A stretch of 64,000 nt of DNA from Thuidium tamariscinum (GCA_947034885.2 OX344749.2:33351182-33415181); one strand, 5' to 3'; shown: positions 46,201-59,539, counted from the first letter of the stretch. Notes: generated by a model not told the origin, from the letters alone. Numbers and translations: made by a program.

Positions 46201-49200
46201 AAGAAATATTTACCGCAATTTAATGAAATTTGTTATATCTATAGGAGTTTATATTATATAAACACCTTCAATGGTTACATGATATTTGCTTATAAATATA
46301 CTCAAGGTTCACATTTTTATACTTTCATGCTCACATACTAGCACTATTGAAATAGAAATATTGAAAATCTCTCATTTATGTCTACTTCAATTACGACTTG
46401 GTGAAAATATTAAAAAATAGTAATAAACTATATATTAGTGCACATTTAAATTTTTGAAAGAAAAATGTAATTTTTTTTATAGTAAACATATTTTTTGGTT
46501 CATATTGATTCAAAAATACTTAAAGAAGGGTGACTCAAGTCTAAGTATATATTTCAAAGAGTATTCTAACAAATCTAATGAAAAAATGGATCCTCATTGT
46601 AGAATCCAATATACCAAAGAAAAAAAAATTAAAATCTATCAATTCTACATTGGCCTTGAAGAAATATATATATATATATAACATTCAAATTTCATTTCAA
46701 AACTTCAACATACTTTAGCAACAATTTTTCTATCAATGATTGAAAAACAAACCAATTTGGCTAATTGAAAGTCATTGTTGTCAAATAGATTTGTCGCTTT
46801 TGGATCATTTTGCCTTAACAATATTGCATTTCATAGAAACTTTGTATTCATCAAAAGTTCCTAAACAAATTCATAATGGATGTTGTTGAGTGCATAAAAA
46901 AATCATAGGAGAGATAAAAATAAGTTTAATTTTAGAATTTAGTTTTTTTTGCTTATAAACAAATTGGAACTCAAAAAAGTTTAAATGTTTGTATTTCAAG
47001 GAGAGTTTCATAAATTTTGTGAATTTTTTAAGTCAAAACTTGAAAATCGAAACCTACAAAGTATGAAGTGCTACTTTATGATTCATTTTTGTACCAAATG
47101 TAAAGTTAAAGGTATTTAACAATGACAATGATATTAATAACAAATTGATAGGATTGAGGGACAAATTACTTTACATACTTCTCTCTTATCAATTACTAAA
47201 TGGTAGCAATTAATTGTATTCGTATTACGTACTTACTTGTAATATTGTATAATAAAATTATTATCATTAATGAAAGATTTTTTTTCTTTATTAAAAATTT
47301 CTTCATTTAAAGACAATTCAGATATTTTGAACATATTTCATGAGACATATAATTTTAATATTCTACTATGTTGATTACTTTATAATTCTATCTCAATATA
47401 CTAAAATTCAATTCTTGAAGAAGATAATACTTGAAGTAATTAGAAAACTTTGTCAAGAATAATATAGGGTGCTTTTTAATGTTGTAAGATCAAAATTATA
47501 TGTTTTTTAGAAATAATTCAAGGCCATTTTTAATTTAAAAAATATGACATAATTAATATAGGATGCCTTACAATTGTGAATATTAGGTAAAAATTAGAAG
47601 TATGAAGGAGAAATAATTTTGTGCACTAAATTTTTTGTTAGTATGCTTAATTTTTTGGGGTAAGAAATCATGTAACAATATAAATTCAATATTGTGATTC
47701 TCATTTATAATTGACATATATATTGTAACTTTTGTGAAGGAGACAAATTGACCTTGAATGTCACCTATATACATAAGATATTAGGGGTATATAGTTGAAA
47801 GGAAAAAATGTGTATATATGCATTGTACATAATAATCTTGACATTTTATGTAAATGTCTACAATGAAGTGTAGACTTAATATGGAATTATGGATCATATG
47901 TTGTGAACTTTTTTGATTGTAATAAATACAAAGAACATTGGTTTTGTATATTTGAATACACTTAGTAGTCATTCAAGTTGAACATCAATTCTAGCATCCT
48001 ATGAACTCATTTTTGTCGTGTTGTATAGGTTTTACCTCATAGTCTATTATTTTTTTAGAACTTTCTGTACTTTTATTTACCTTTGCAAATTGTTTGTTTA
48101 TCCTCAAGAATTATCTATACACTCTCTTTTTTGTTTTTCTACCATAATTTCTATTTTTTTTCGACACTTTCTAAATTCTAGGTGTACATACCTTAAAACA
48201 AATTTCAAGAAGTAACATCAACAACCGCCAATATGGAGGAAAATGTAAGAAGATTAAAAGAAAGCTATTGGCCTTCACTTAGAGCTATTTGGGAGCCCCT
48301 TTGGAGCCTAGTTACAATTGGTAGGGAGCATAAGGGAGGCAAGGAGAATGTCTGAGTAGATAAAGGAAAATATAGGGGAAGCACACAAAGCAGTGTGAAG
48401 TGGTGTTGTCAAATTTGTGGTCAATCCAATAAATCATGGGGCTTTTGAATTTAGTAGATGCTTGTAAATACTACTACCACTTAACAAATCTCTTTCATCT
48501 ACACCTCTAATCTTAGAATTCAACCTTTAGTATTCAAAAGATACGGTAGTGCTTGACTCGCTTTCAAATTTGTCTATTCCACCTTCTTAAGCTCTCAATA
48601 TAACAATAGAAGAAAATGGGGAGTTTTATAACTATAAAAACATCTATTTTTCTAATTGTATATGAGACGTTTGTGACTACTTATAATTTGAAGACCTGCA
48701 ATTGTGATGAATAAGTCGTAGTAGTTACAAGGTGCATTAAAAGAAATTTGAGGGTAGTGGAGGGCCGTTTCGGGTCTGTTTCTGAAATGGTTCCCAATAT
48801 CGTTGGCCGTTGTCAACCAGTATTAACCTAAAAAAAGATTTTTTGGGGGGTCCTGAAATATGAAAAAAGTCCAAAATTAAAATAAAAAAATTAATGACAT
48901 AGCAACCTCTTGACCACGTAGGATTCTTGTTCCCGCAGTCTTCCAATGCCCTCAAATTTCATCTAATGGAATGAGGTTGTTTCTCATCCAACAACCTACT
49001 CAGAACTTTGTTGATTAACTCTTTTCACTTAGTTGCTTATGTGGTATCTACTTATGAGTGATTTATTTGCAAGTTCATCTAGGACTTCATTGCAAGTTTG
49101 CAACTTGTTTATGGCTAGTTTATAACTCATTTGTGATTCATTTATGACTTGTCTATAACCTCTGGATTTGTAGATTTTGAAATTCCAATATCAATGATTT

Positions 49201-49580
49201 ATAGATTTCAAAAAATTTAGATCTAGCTTTTTTTAAAGATTTCAAAAATTCAAATATAGGTGTTTAATAGATTTCACCAATTTATGAAATTTCTCAATTT
49301 GATAGATTCTGCAATTTTTTGGATTTTAAATAGTTTTAGATTTCTATAAATTGTAGAAATCTACAAACCATAGAAATCTTAGAAGAATAAAACAACTTAT
49401 AAGTCTTATATATGTCTAATCCATCAGTACTCTTAACAACTTATATGAAGCAATTGATACAAGACAATTTGAAAATGATTAGGAAGCAATTAGAAAACGA
49501 CTAGGAAATGACTAGGAAACCACTAAAAACCACTTAAAAACAATTAAAAAGTGATTAAAAAATGACTAAAAAACAACCAA
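46200..49580. other. AT-rich repeat desert
   Basis: Contains a diverged GTGAGCATG-family fragment at 46255-46344, a short (TA)n at 46668-46680 and TAGATTTC-type phrases at 49140-49390. Small frames (46454-46681, 48018-48215) are low-complexity. No gene was recognised. Confidence 0.4.
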
Positions 49581-49581
49581 A

Positions 49582-50310
49582 GGGTCGTTGCAAGAAACAC
49601 CAAGCATTCTCTGTACACTTTTACTATAATATTGAAGATATTTTGGGAATACTTAAAACATCGAAAAATGATTTTTTTTTAAAAATTAATTAATTAATTA
49701 ATTAAAATAAAATAATATATATATATATATACACTTAATGTATATAATTGTAAGAAGAAGGTACCGTGGGAAGGAAAAGTGTAGAAAAATTCTCTAAGTA
49801 GGTGAAATAGAGAAGTGCAAAATCTCATGAAAATAGGCATTTTGACAATTTAAATTGTAAAAAATATGAAAAGTAATTTTTTGAAAAACTAAAAATTGTC
49901 CATTTGGAAAGAGTTGATGGTAGCAAGATCTCACTAACTGAATAATCTTAGAACCATCATCAATTTTCAAAAATTGCATATAGTAGAAGTATTGCTTGCA
50001 CTCATATGCAAGTCATTAAATGTTTTGTTTTTAGATTTCTCTTATATGAATATATTTTTCTACCATTCAAATAGGCCACAAAAATTTAAGCTCTAAATCA
50101 TTAAATTTGGGGACTCTTAACATAGTAAAAAACCCTAAATTGCAAAATGTGATAAATTAGCTAAATTTAAATTTAAATATAGAATGGTTTTCAAATTTTT
50201 TTCAAAAAATAAAGGATTTGATTAACATCAAGTTAGGCATCTCCAATAAAAATTTCAAATTTATAGTGTATATGCTTCAAAAGTTATAGAAAGATATAAC
50301 GATATCAATT
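49582..50310. mobile_element. Decayed GGGTG-family element, reverse interior
   Basis: Begins GGGTCGTTGCAAGAAACACC. The interior (GAAAAATTCTCTAAGTAGG, ACCCTAAATTGCAAAATGTG) is the reverse complement of the element at 23057-23819. The right terminus is lost. Includes a (TTAA)n/(TA)n stretch at 49687-49730. Confidence 0.5.
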
Positions 50311-53020
50311 CATGGTAATGTGAAATAGAACTACTATAGTGTTTTTAACACATAAGAGGTTTTTTCAGGGTGACAAGAGACTATTTTAGCCTTGTTCCCC
50401 AATCTGTGAACCAACCACTAAAAAAAAAGTTGAAAAAAAAAAATTAATTAATTTTTAATTTAAAAAAATTTAAATGATAAAATATTTAATAAAATATTAT
50501 TATTTGATGTGGCAATCCCTCCACCACATTAGTTCAACTACTGGGATAGTTTTCAGCAAGTTCCCACAATCCGGGAACTCATAGTCTCCCAACAAGGCCA
50601 AAAAACCTCTTATGAAGACTATAGAAAACAAATTAAACAACTGAAAACAATTAGAAAACATGGCATTCATCATTTTATAGTTGTAATTGGTTCCTAATTG
50701 ACTCTTTGTCATTTTCTAGTTGTTTTTAGAGTGCAAATCAACACAATGGATTCTACATGGTGTATAATTGTCCACTTCAACAAATGTGATGAATATTAGA
50801 TGGACAATAACTCACATTCATTTTGAAGTTGAACTCTGTTACAATTCTCATAATCCTATACTTCATTCTACAATTTCTTTGCTACTATTCTACAAATGTT
50901 TTGTAATTAAAACATTATATTAATGAAATAAAACAATGACAAAAATCAATTACATAAGATTTGGCACTAATAGGGAGGGCTACAATAATAAGACAATTGT
51001 ATAGAACACTTAATTACTTTTTAGTCAATTTGTTATGGACATTTTTTAGTTTAACCTTTACAAGAGCACAAAGTAATTTAAATCAACTATTAGTAAAATA
51101 CAACTACAATAGTCACTAATAAATATAATCTTTAAAAAAAATGAGATTTGCAAATGAAAGAAGCCGATGTCTCTAAATACCTTCAAAAAGTATTCATGGC
51201 TACAAATGGTATGGAACAAATGCCCTACCTTCCTACCAACAAATCAAACAATTTCCACTTTTCTACTACTATTGAAGAAGCCTAATCACCTTTCTATTTG
51301 GAACAACATATATGCATATCTTTCAACTAATAAATGGCCCACATCACAACAATAGTGGAGCAAATGCAAGAATTAGTTGGGAGTGTTGAATCAAGTGAGC
51401 AAAAAGAAGATTTGGTGGTGGTGGTGCTAGGTTGGTCAGATTGGCAGTATTAGAGCAAGTGTTCACAGTGTCAAGAATAGGACTAGTAGATGGAAGTCTA
51501 ATCCCTATTTTTTATTTTTTTTAAAGAATCAACCATAAAAAATACAATGAACAAAAGAGAGGTTTACAACTATTATAGGAATAGAATGTCAATTGTAAGG
51601 TGTGAGCACTAATCTATTTTTAGAACTATTTTGGCAAAAATAAAAAAAGAGTATTTTTATCTAGCAAAAAGGGAGAGGTTTATCTTCAAGTGATGTAATT
51701 TGGCCCAATGGTGCCCTCAATTAAGGGTTGAATAGAAGGCATGGTAGATAAATTAGTGATTACTTGAGATAAACAAATTAAGAGGATTTGCACATTCTAA
51801 AAACTAACTAGTGCATCACAATATTTTGAATCTAAAAAAAATTTAGGCAAAATTATTAGTGCCACTATTAGCTTAACAGTTAACACACAAGCATGTAAGG
51901 TAGAAGGCTCAGAAACCGCTCATCTAAGGGCTGGTTCGCATTTTTACAGTATTTCTTTAGATGGGAACATTTTTAGCTCATTTTTCAGACCAAGAAAAAT
52001 TGATGGAAAATCTAGCCTAAGTGGTTTCATATTTTTTGAAACATTATTGAATTACTTATGAATTTTCAAAGGAGATGTGTCCTAGGTCCCTATTTATGTT
52101 CCTAGGTCCTTCATATACTGTTCACTTGCAATTCTAAAGAAAAATGGGGAAAGCAAAGACAATGATTGGCTCTTGCAATAAAGAATGCTTTTTCCTTCAC
52201 TTCATTTAATGACTCGTGAGGTCAATTTATAAACTGCATCATGTCCATTCTCCAACCAGTTATAGGGGCGGTTCTTAATGCCCGAATTGTTTTCGAGCCC
52301 TCTACCTTAGCAAATTTGTGGTTTTTATGTACCTATAGTTTCACTAAGCTCATCAACAATTGAGTTTTGGTCAATGCCAATCATTCATGGCAGTAATCAT
52401 ATGCACAAATGAAGAAGAAATAAATGATTAATGAAAAATAGAAAACAATAGTAGAATCAATTTGATGATAATTTTGCGAAAACGAGCATAAAAAAATCTC
52501 ATTTGTACTTTCTAGAGTCATTGTTGAGGGAGCTGCCTCACTAGCATTGATGGCTACAAAACAAACACTTAGTTTTTGGTTGTGTACAAGGCATCTTTAG
52601 CAATTTCCAATTGTCATCCTTATCACAACACAAAGAAGAGAAAGACAAAAGAGTTTGGTTATCAAAAACATATAACACTATGGTCACTCTTGTTGTACTC
52701 TCTCATAATGTAGATATGAAACCTTATGGCTATTGGAGTGTTAGTGATGTTCTTGCGCTATCATTATGTGAATCCCAAATGTGTATTGGAAGTCGTGGGA
52801 AGCAATCCACTTGCATCTACTTTGAGTCTTTGAGACCAACGACGACATACTCCAAGCACCAATACCAAATGGTCTATGTGTGAGAAGACTTGCTCCTTCG
52901 GTGTCACAACATGCAAGAAAAACAGTATTGGACTAGCAAGTAACTACAACAACATTTCCTAAAGTATTTGAATTAGTGAAAACTAGAGTCCCTTGGATTT
53001 ACTAGCGTCCTTGTGTTTCT
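50311..53020. other. AT-rich intergenic DNA
   Basis: No recognisable gene. The plus frame at 52611-52883 (90 codons) lies in slightly GC-richer DNA but has no motif that I can name. No repeat boundaries were found. Confidence 0.4.
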
Positions 53021-55361
53021 TCTACTATAAAGAAACCTACATTTTTGGAGTTGTTTCCAAAAAACATATTATGTTTTTGGAGACATCATGCATTGAATGG
53101 TGAATGGGTGTAGGAGTATGGATTTGATGTGATGTTGTGGAAAACATTGCAACTAAGTTGGAGAATCAGTAGATGTCATTGCAAATGGACATATTCTTAA
53201 TGATGTCTAGAAAACCAAGTTCATGTTTTTTGTAACATCCCCCAAAACATAAACTGCCATGATAGCAAGAAGTCCATTTTGACTATGAATAAATTAGTAA
53301 AATTACCACTTTATATGGTAAAATGCTAACCATATGTGAAAAATTTATGGAAAGGGCAACCATGTAGCATACTTTGCAAAAAAAAAAGGAAATGGATGGA
53401 TGGAAATGGACGTGTACTAGGGGTAAAAAGAGATGGTCTTTATACAAGTGGGATGGTAGAAAGAGAAACAATCCATATGGGACATGTAAAGGAAGAATTG
53501 TGTTCAATGTAAAATATTTGAAATAGTATGGTGAAGATGTTTACATCAACATTTAGATGTTCAAAATAACACCCAAATGTTTGAAACAACATCCACATGT
53601 ATAGTACTAGGATAATAATCAAAATGGTGTTTTTGAATTTGCAAGAAAAAAAATTTCAATGCTGCCATCTTTGACATCCTTTTAAGGGGGGGGGGGGGTG
53701 AAAAATTGTTATTTTTACCATGAATTGTTTTTCTCAAGAACACCTCTATGATAATAACCTATGTCCAAAATTTCAAGCTCAAAAGATTTTTCCAAAAAGA
53801 AATATTTGAAATGTATCAACATGTGTAGGTTTGAAAATGATTTTTTTAGTCCTAGGAGTAGTATCATTATGTGGGTCAAAGTTTGACACAGATGTAAAAA
53901 ATCATTCTCACGACTATGTATGTTGGTAGATTCTAAGTATATTTTTTTTGGTGAAAATTTTGAATTTCAAATTTGTCACACACTCACACATCTAAGAAAT
54001 ATAAAGGTGATCTCATGACAAAAATTTCATGGTAAATAATAAAAAATTCAGCCCTTAGGAAGGGGTCAAAGTTGGCTATAGAGAAATTGTTTTTCACAAG
54101 TACACATGTTGGTAGACTTCAAATATCTCTTTTTGGGAAAATCTTTTGAATTTGAAATTTTGCACATATTTTATTAACATAGAATTGATCTCGGAAAAAA
54201 AATTCATTATAAAAAATAATTTTTCATCCCTTAGAAGGGTGTCAAAGTTGGCAGTAATAAAATTGTCTCTTACAATAGCTCATGTTGGTAGATTTCAAAT
54301 ATCTTTTTTTGTGTGAATCCTTACACTTGAAATTTAGTGAAAATATTACCAAAATACTTATAATTTCATGGCAAAAATTTAATTGAAAAATAAAATTCCT
54401 TCAATCCTAGCAAGGGTGTCAAAGTAAAAAGCAATGAAATTTTTCTCATAGCTACACATGTTGGTATATTTTTGAATATCTTTTTTTGTATAAACCTTTT
54501 GGCCTTGAAAATTGGCACGTATGTTATTAACATAGAGAATATACTAAAAAATTCATGATAAAAAAACAATTTTTCGATCCTTGGAAAGGTGTCAAAGTTA
54601 GAAGCATTGAAATTTCTTTCCCTACAAATTCAAAAATGCCATTTTGATTGGTATCCTACTATACAATGGCCAAGTTGTCATATTCTAGTTATCTCATATC
54701 TTTTGTTCCACCATGGATAGAGAATGGATATAAATATGATCTCTCAACCTTTTATTTACACTAACTTTTAATGAAGTGAATCCTTCATTTTACCATAAAA
54801 ATTCTCTTCATTGTAGATGGTAAGTTTTTATAATTCTTGTTGAATTTAACAATTTTTTCTTTTTCTTTTTCTTTTTCTTTTTCTTAAACTTTTATTGTTG
54901 ATCTTGCTTTATGGGGTAGAATATGCACCAATTGATGTTTCAAAAAATGTCTAATTTGACATCTTAAAAAACAACATCAAAATTTTCAAACAACATAAAA
55001 TTGATAAAAGTATGCTAATTAGGCATGCCACATCATCATTATTGGTTACCACGTCACTTTCTCCACCATCACATCAAGTGCTACATTACATGCCACATCA
55101 GTAATCTAATGGATGAAAAAATCATATATAGCATTGCCTACCAAGTATGTACTTATGTAGAGTTGATTTGTCTACCACATGCGGCACATTGTGGGGTCCT
55201 AGAATGACCATATTTTAAGGGATGTTAAGAAAAACCGGATATGTTTTTTGATTTTTATCAACATTTTTGGCCTACCTATTGTATTGCATTGTAGATGACA
55301 TCTACATTGACATAAATTCATGTTTTTCTAGATGTCCAAAACTCCCCTATTTCTTATAGTG
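53021..55361. mobile_element. Probable CACTA-like element, 2.3 kb, related to 2556-3929
   Basis: The left end reads CTACTATAAAGAAAC (from 53022), a slightly changed CACTATAAGAAAC; the right end is TTTCTTATAGTG. TTCT lies on both flanks (53017-53020 and 55362-55365). The segment 53290-53500 is the reverse complement of a diverged copy of 3475-3660: both encode by chance the string YGLFLFLP-HLYKDHLF in opposite strands. The interior also has repeated about 170-bp phrases between 53750 and 54600 (ACATGTTGGTAGATTTCAAATATC and GGGTGTCAAAGTTGGCA type). No transposase recognised. Confidence 0.5.
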
Positions 55362-56472
55362 TTCTCAAAGCTACCATTTCACTTAGTAATAGAGTAGTCT
55401 AACTACATTTATAATTTGAGTCATAACCATCATAGTGTAATGACTTAGGCTATTAAACTTGCAAGATTGCATATTGTACAACATGACTAGTGGTTGTAGT
55501 ATTTTTTATTGCATCATAATGGCTTTATGGCGGGGATGCTAGTTTGTAAGCTTGTGAATGTGAGCCTGTAAGTGTGAGCCTGTGAGCCTCCATTTTTTTA
55601 CCCATTTAAGATTCCTAAATTTGTTAAGGACCTATGACCATGGAATTAAATGCAAGGATCTATAGTCCATGAACAACAAATGAATATGTTACTATGTGAT
55701 TTTGTCCCCCAAAATTGAACCAAAATATATTTTTAAATTGGAATATTATAAAAAATAGAAAGTATTTTGTAAGCAACACATGATGATGAAAATAGGTGTA
55801 TATAGTAGTCTAGTATATCTCACTACAAAGACATATATGAAAAAATACAATGCATCATAACACTATTATTTAAGGGGGACAATTATCAAGTTAAAAATAG
55901 AAGGGGCAATAAACATGGATTGTAAAGGTTGAATATAAATTTGGTGATAGGCAAAATATTACAAGCACTACATCATGAACAATGGTTTTGAGCTTATGAT
56001 TAAGGAATAAATGTAGTCTTAATTGTTGGTCTTCATGTAAATTTAAAGAATGAAAATGGTCCTATCTTAATTTTATTTTTATAACAATGCTTTAAAATTA
56101 AAAACAAAAAAATCTTGGATAGAAAATATTTAAATTATACATAATAGTCATATATTATATACTAAATATATGTATTAACCTAAAATGAATTAAGCAACTA
56201 TTTTTCTAGTGAATGCTTTTATTTTTGGACTATCTTAGTGAAATTTTTTTCTTCTAAAAACAAATGCAATGCTAGTAGGTTAATTGAATTCCAAGCTAAA
56301 GTGTACTATGTAGAATTTTATAAAGTCTAATGATGTAGTGTAATTCAAGACTCGTAATTTTATTGTTCAATTTGGGCATAGGGTGAAGTCTTAGGCCATT
56401 AATTGGGATTGTTGCTACATCATGCATAGTTAGATTCAATTTGAAAATAAAGTAAATAGAAATGAAATATGA
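55362..56472. other. AT-rich intergenic DNA
   Basis: A short GTGAGCCTG repeat (55554-55590) resembles the end of the GTGAGCATG family. Nothing else is recognisable. Confidence 0.4.
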
Positions 56473-57193
56473 AGGTGAATGCAAGAAACACTTGTACTAT
56501 TTGTTGCGTTTTACTATAGTACTCATGACTTTTTCTGAAGTACTTTAAAATTAAAAAATTAATTTGAAAAATATGAATAATATATACACTTCTAAGATGA
56601 AGGTTTTCACCGAAGGAAATTGATAGAAAATTCTCTAAGTAGGAGAACTTAAAAAGCGCCAAACCTCAAGAAAATACATACCTTCATGTTTTAATTTGGA
56701 AAAAATAGTAAAAATAAGTAAATACAAAAAACAAAAAGTGTCCATTTGTAACAACTCTATGGAGATGGTCATTCACCAAAAAATCCACCAAAATAGTATT
56801 TTATATGTTTCAAAATTCAAGCAAAAAGAAGCTCACTTTGTAGACTTCTACACCATGTAAAAATAACTTTTTGCAAAATCCCTCACATGGAGAGTTGTAA
56901 ATCTACTAGAAGAACATCTCATCCAAATTCCATCTCAAAATTATTAAAAAAAGGTACTCCTTAGTACTAAAAACCTCCAAATTGTCATTTGTGACATTTA
57001 ATCACTAGTACTATTTTAGTATTAAAATATTTTTGAAAATTATGAAAAAATTATGTAAGGTTTATGATAGTCATGAGTACTTTCTCTAGAAATCTTGAGT
57101 CATTTAGAGCAAAAATGCAAAAGTTATGGCCAAAAAACAGATCAGCACTTAGGTTGTGACAAAAAATAGTACAAATGTTTCTTGCATTCACCC
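56473..57193. mobile_element. GGGTG-family element with ATGA duplication, 0.72 kb
   Basis: Left end (A)GGTGAATGCAAGAAACAC and right end TGTTTCTTGCATTCACCC. ATGA flanks both sides (56469-56472 and 57194-57197). Very similar throughout to 30271-31006, so the two copies descend from one recent master. Non-coding. Confidence 0.75.
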
Positions 57194-58002
57194 ATGAAAT
57201 CATAAAATCAAACTCAAATATCGTTTGACTGAGATGCATTGAGTTCAAAATAAGAACATGTTCTAGGATTATAAGATCTATGAGGTGATGAAGAGACTGA
57301 AGATGAATAAGATGAAACATTAGTATAAGCTAAAGTTAAATCTTTGGCATCTCAAAGTAGGACTTCTAAAAAATCTAGGGTGTTGATAAAAATGCAAGGT
57401 TTGTCTTGATGATGGACTCATCCAATTGCAAACAACAAACCATATATTTGAGTATGTAGTAACAAATTAGAATATTAAGGATAGAATTTTGAATTGAAGT
57501 TGTTAAAAGAGAAACAAACATAAATAAAACTTACTCACATAAGTCAAGTAGTTCAATATATATATATATATATATATATCATGCAACCATTGAAGGTGTT
57601 TAAAACAAAAACACCTATAATATATGTACTTATAGCATATATACACTATTAACATAGAAGGTTATTATAATATGGACACTTATATCATAAGTGTATAGAG
57701 TTCTAGGCTCATAGGCTCATACTTTTATGCTCACATAATAGCAACCCTCATATCTAGATATGTAGCAACTCAAAAACCAAGTCATTTGTCTCAAAAACTT
57801 TTTGATCATATGCCACAAGTTCTCTCTTGTCTCATCAATCATGATTAATAGCAAACAAAAAGCAACAAATTTTTGAGTGCATTGTAATATGATCAGTGAA
57901 AAAAAATTAAAAAATTAAAAAAACAAAAAAATATCCGTATATATATGGATTTGGAATTCATATTGATTAAAAAAATCCTATTCCAATAAAGAACACCAAG
58001 CA
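57194..58002. other. AT-rich DNA with microsatellite and GTGAGCATG-family copy
   Basis: A (TA)n microsatellite runs 57558-57579. It is followed by a GTGAGCATG-family copy (57576-57745) ending in GCTCACATAATAGCAACC. No coding potential. Confidence 0.45.
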
Positions 58003-58006
58003 TTAA

Positions 58007-58653
58007 CCCCTAACTACCCAAGGCACCAAAATCTGGTGTTTGTAAAATTTTGAAGTTAAATAAAACCTAACCAATTTGCTATTTTGAGTAGTTTGTATTT
58101 TTGAAAAGTTCTTCTAGAAGTCTAGTTTCAGTGTCAAAAATCCGATCTGGAAAATGAATGATAGTGATTTTTCTATACAAGATTTTGTACAAGGGTACCC
58201 CTTGCAATCTTGACTTTGTGTAGTGTTGAAAGCTCTTGAAAATGAGCCTCAAATACACTAGATCTTGAAGAAAAAATCACATTCAAAATTCATTTAAAAA
58301 AATTGTAGAATAGATTTTGAGGAGCCGTAAATTGATTGGAGTTGTGCATGTTAGGCCCTTTCACCTCATATTTTTTTGGTCACCAACTTTTTAGATTCAA
58401 CTTGCAAAAAGAGGATAAAAACACTTTACATCACTTTTGCAGTTTTAACACCCTCATGGTCAAACATTATAATCTTTCACTCCACAAGGGTTATTGTCCT
58501 GTTTTCTTTTCCTATGTAATCTCTAACATGTCTAATTTGAATTTGTACGGTTACAATTCAAAAAAGATTGATACAACTTATCAATATGTTGGCATTTTGT
58601 TCAACTTAGAGCAAATTCTAAGAAGCTAGAAACAGGCCTTGAGCAGTTAGGGG
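58007..58653. mobile_element. TTAA-flanked element with CCCCTAACT ends, 0.65 kb
   Basis: TTAA at 58003-58006 and 58654-58657. CCCCTAACTACCCAAGGC matches the inverted right end CCCCTAACTGCTCAAGGC at 16 of 18 positions. No transposase. A plus-strand frame of 97 codons (58336-58629) lies inside, with no recognisable domain. Same signature as 17025-17991 and 35305-35525. Confidence 0.65.
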
Positions 58654-58657
58654 TTAA

Positions 58658-59178
58658 GATTAGCATTTTCTTGCAAACGTCATCAATTCTTCTACATTTC
58701 AAATGGCTGACTTGTAACTAAATGCCGCCGGTACTCCCCGTACATTGGTTGTTCTAATCCTGAAGTTGCAGCACTTTTTGTTGAAATCTGACTGCGAAGA
58801 AAACTCGTAAGAATATTGGACCCGACTGTACTCTTCTGTATTCGGAACTGGCGTGTCTGCAGTCGGGGAGCTTCTGCAGTCAGAAATTCCAGAAATTTCC
58901 CTGCCGTGCCTGAAGGGAGCAACCGTAACTTAGTTTGAAGAATTTCCATCATAGAGCATCTTCGCACATTTGAAGAAGTATTCTCGATGGCGAAGATCAA
59001 GAATCTGTACCATTGAAGCCGTTCTTCCAATGTCTTTTCTTCGTCGACGAGAAAAGTGGTCTTGGATCGCTTGGCTGATCACACCATGTTTCTTTAGCTG
59101 AAGCTTTGAATTGGCCGAAGGTGCTCTTGGTTAGGGTTCCGGCTTGCACCTCCTGGGGAAGAACCATTAAACAACAGA
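58658..59178. promoter_or_regulatory. Probable promoter region of the PDF-PPR gene
   Basis: GC-balanced DNA between the TTAA-flanked element and the inferred leader exon. It is open for 112 codons on the minus strand (58692-59030), but that frame has no recognisable motif and no splice support. The transcription start is not fixed. Confidence 0.3.
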
Positions 59179-59425
59179 ATGTCGCGGAGTGAGAGGATTC
59201 CCAGAGATGGTTGTAGGCAGGGGTCGGACGGGCCAGACGCCATTTCCAACGGAGAACAGGATTGCTCAGATTGTGGATCTGAGGACGTCCACTTCTGTCG
59301 TCACTCACGAGATCTTTGGATTGAAAAATCGACTTCTCTGCCTTCACCAACAACGAGTCTTTTGCTTGTGACTCCTGAACAAGATCATCAAAACCCTAAA
59401 CCGGTCGTTGAGTCTCCACTCTCAG
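59179..59425 (+). other. Inferred 5' leader exon of the PDF-PPR gene
   Basis: A strong donor CAG|GTAAGC closes this segment at 59425, and a matching acceptor TTGTTGCAG ends at 60999. An ATG at 59179 opens 82 codons before the donor. Read across the junction that frame stops at CGATAA shortly after, so it is at best an upstream open frame. The true 5' end is unknown. Confidence 0.35.
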
Positions 59426-59539
59426 GTAAGCTTTCGCTAGGGAGCAGGGAAATAATTCCTTCCACATGGCCTTTTCTCTGCAACAAAGTCAAGATTTTGA
59501 GCTTTTGCTTACGATGAGACTTGCGGTTGTTGTGAATTC

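Noticed and set aside
3475-53507. Conserved short peptide (YGLFLFLP…HLYKDHLF) at 3475 plus and 53507 minus
   Set aside because: Similarity extends into non-coding sequence of two related transposons and frames are broken outside it; this is DNA repeat homology, not a conserved gene.
58692-59030. 112-codon minus-strand frame as a divergent gene
   Set aside because: No recognisable motif, no splice signals and no codon pattern that separates it from promoter DNA.
59179-59517. Start of the PDF-PPR protein at 59179
   Set aside because: When spliced at 59425 to 61000 the frame stops within 30 codons; the Met at 61037 opens the continuous frame.
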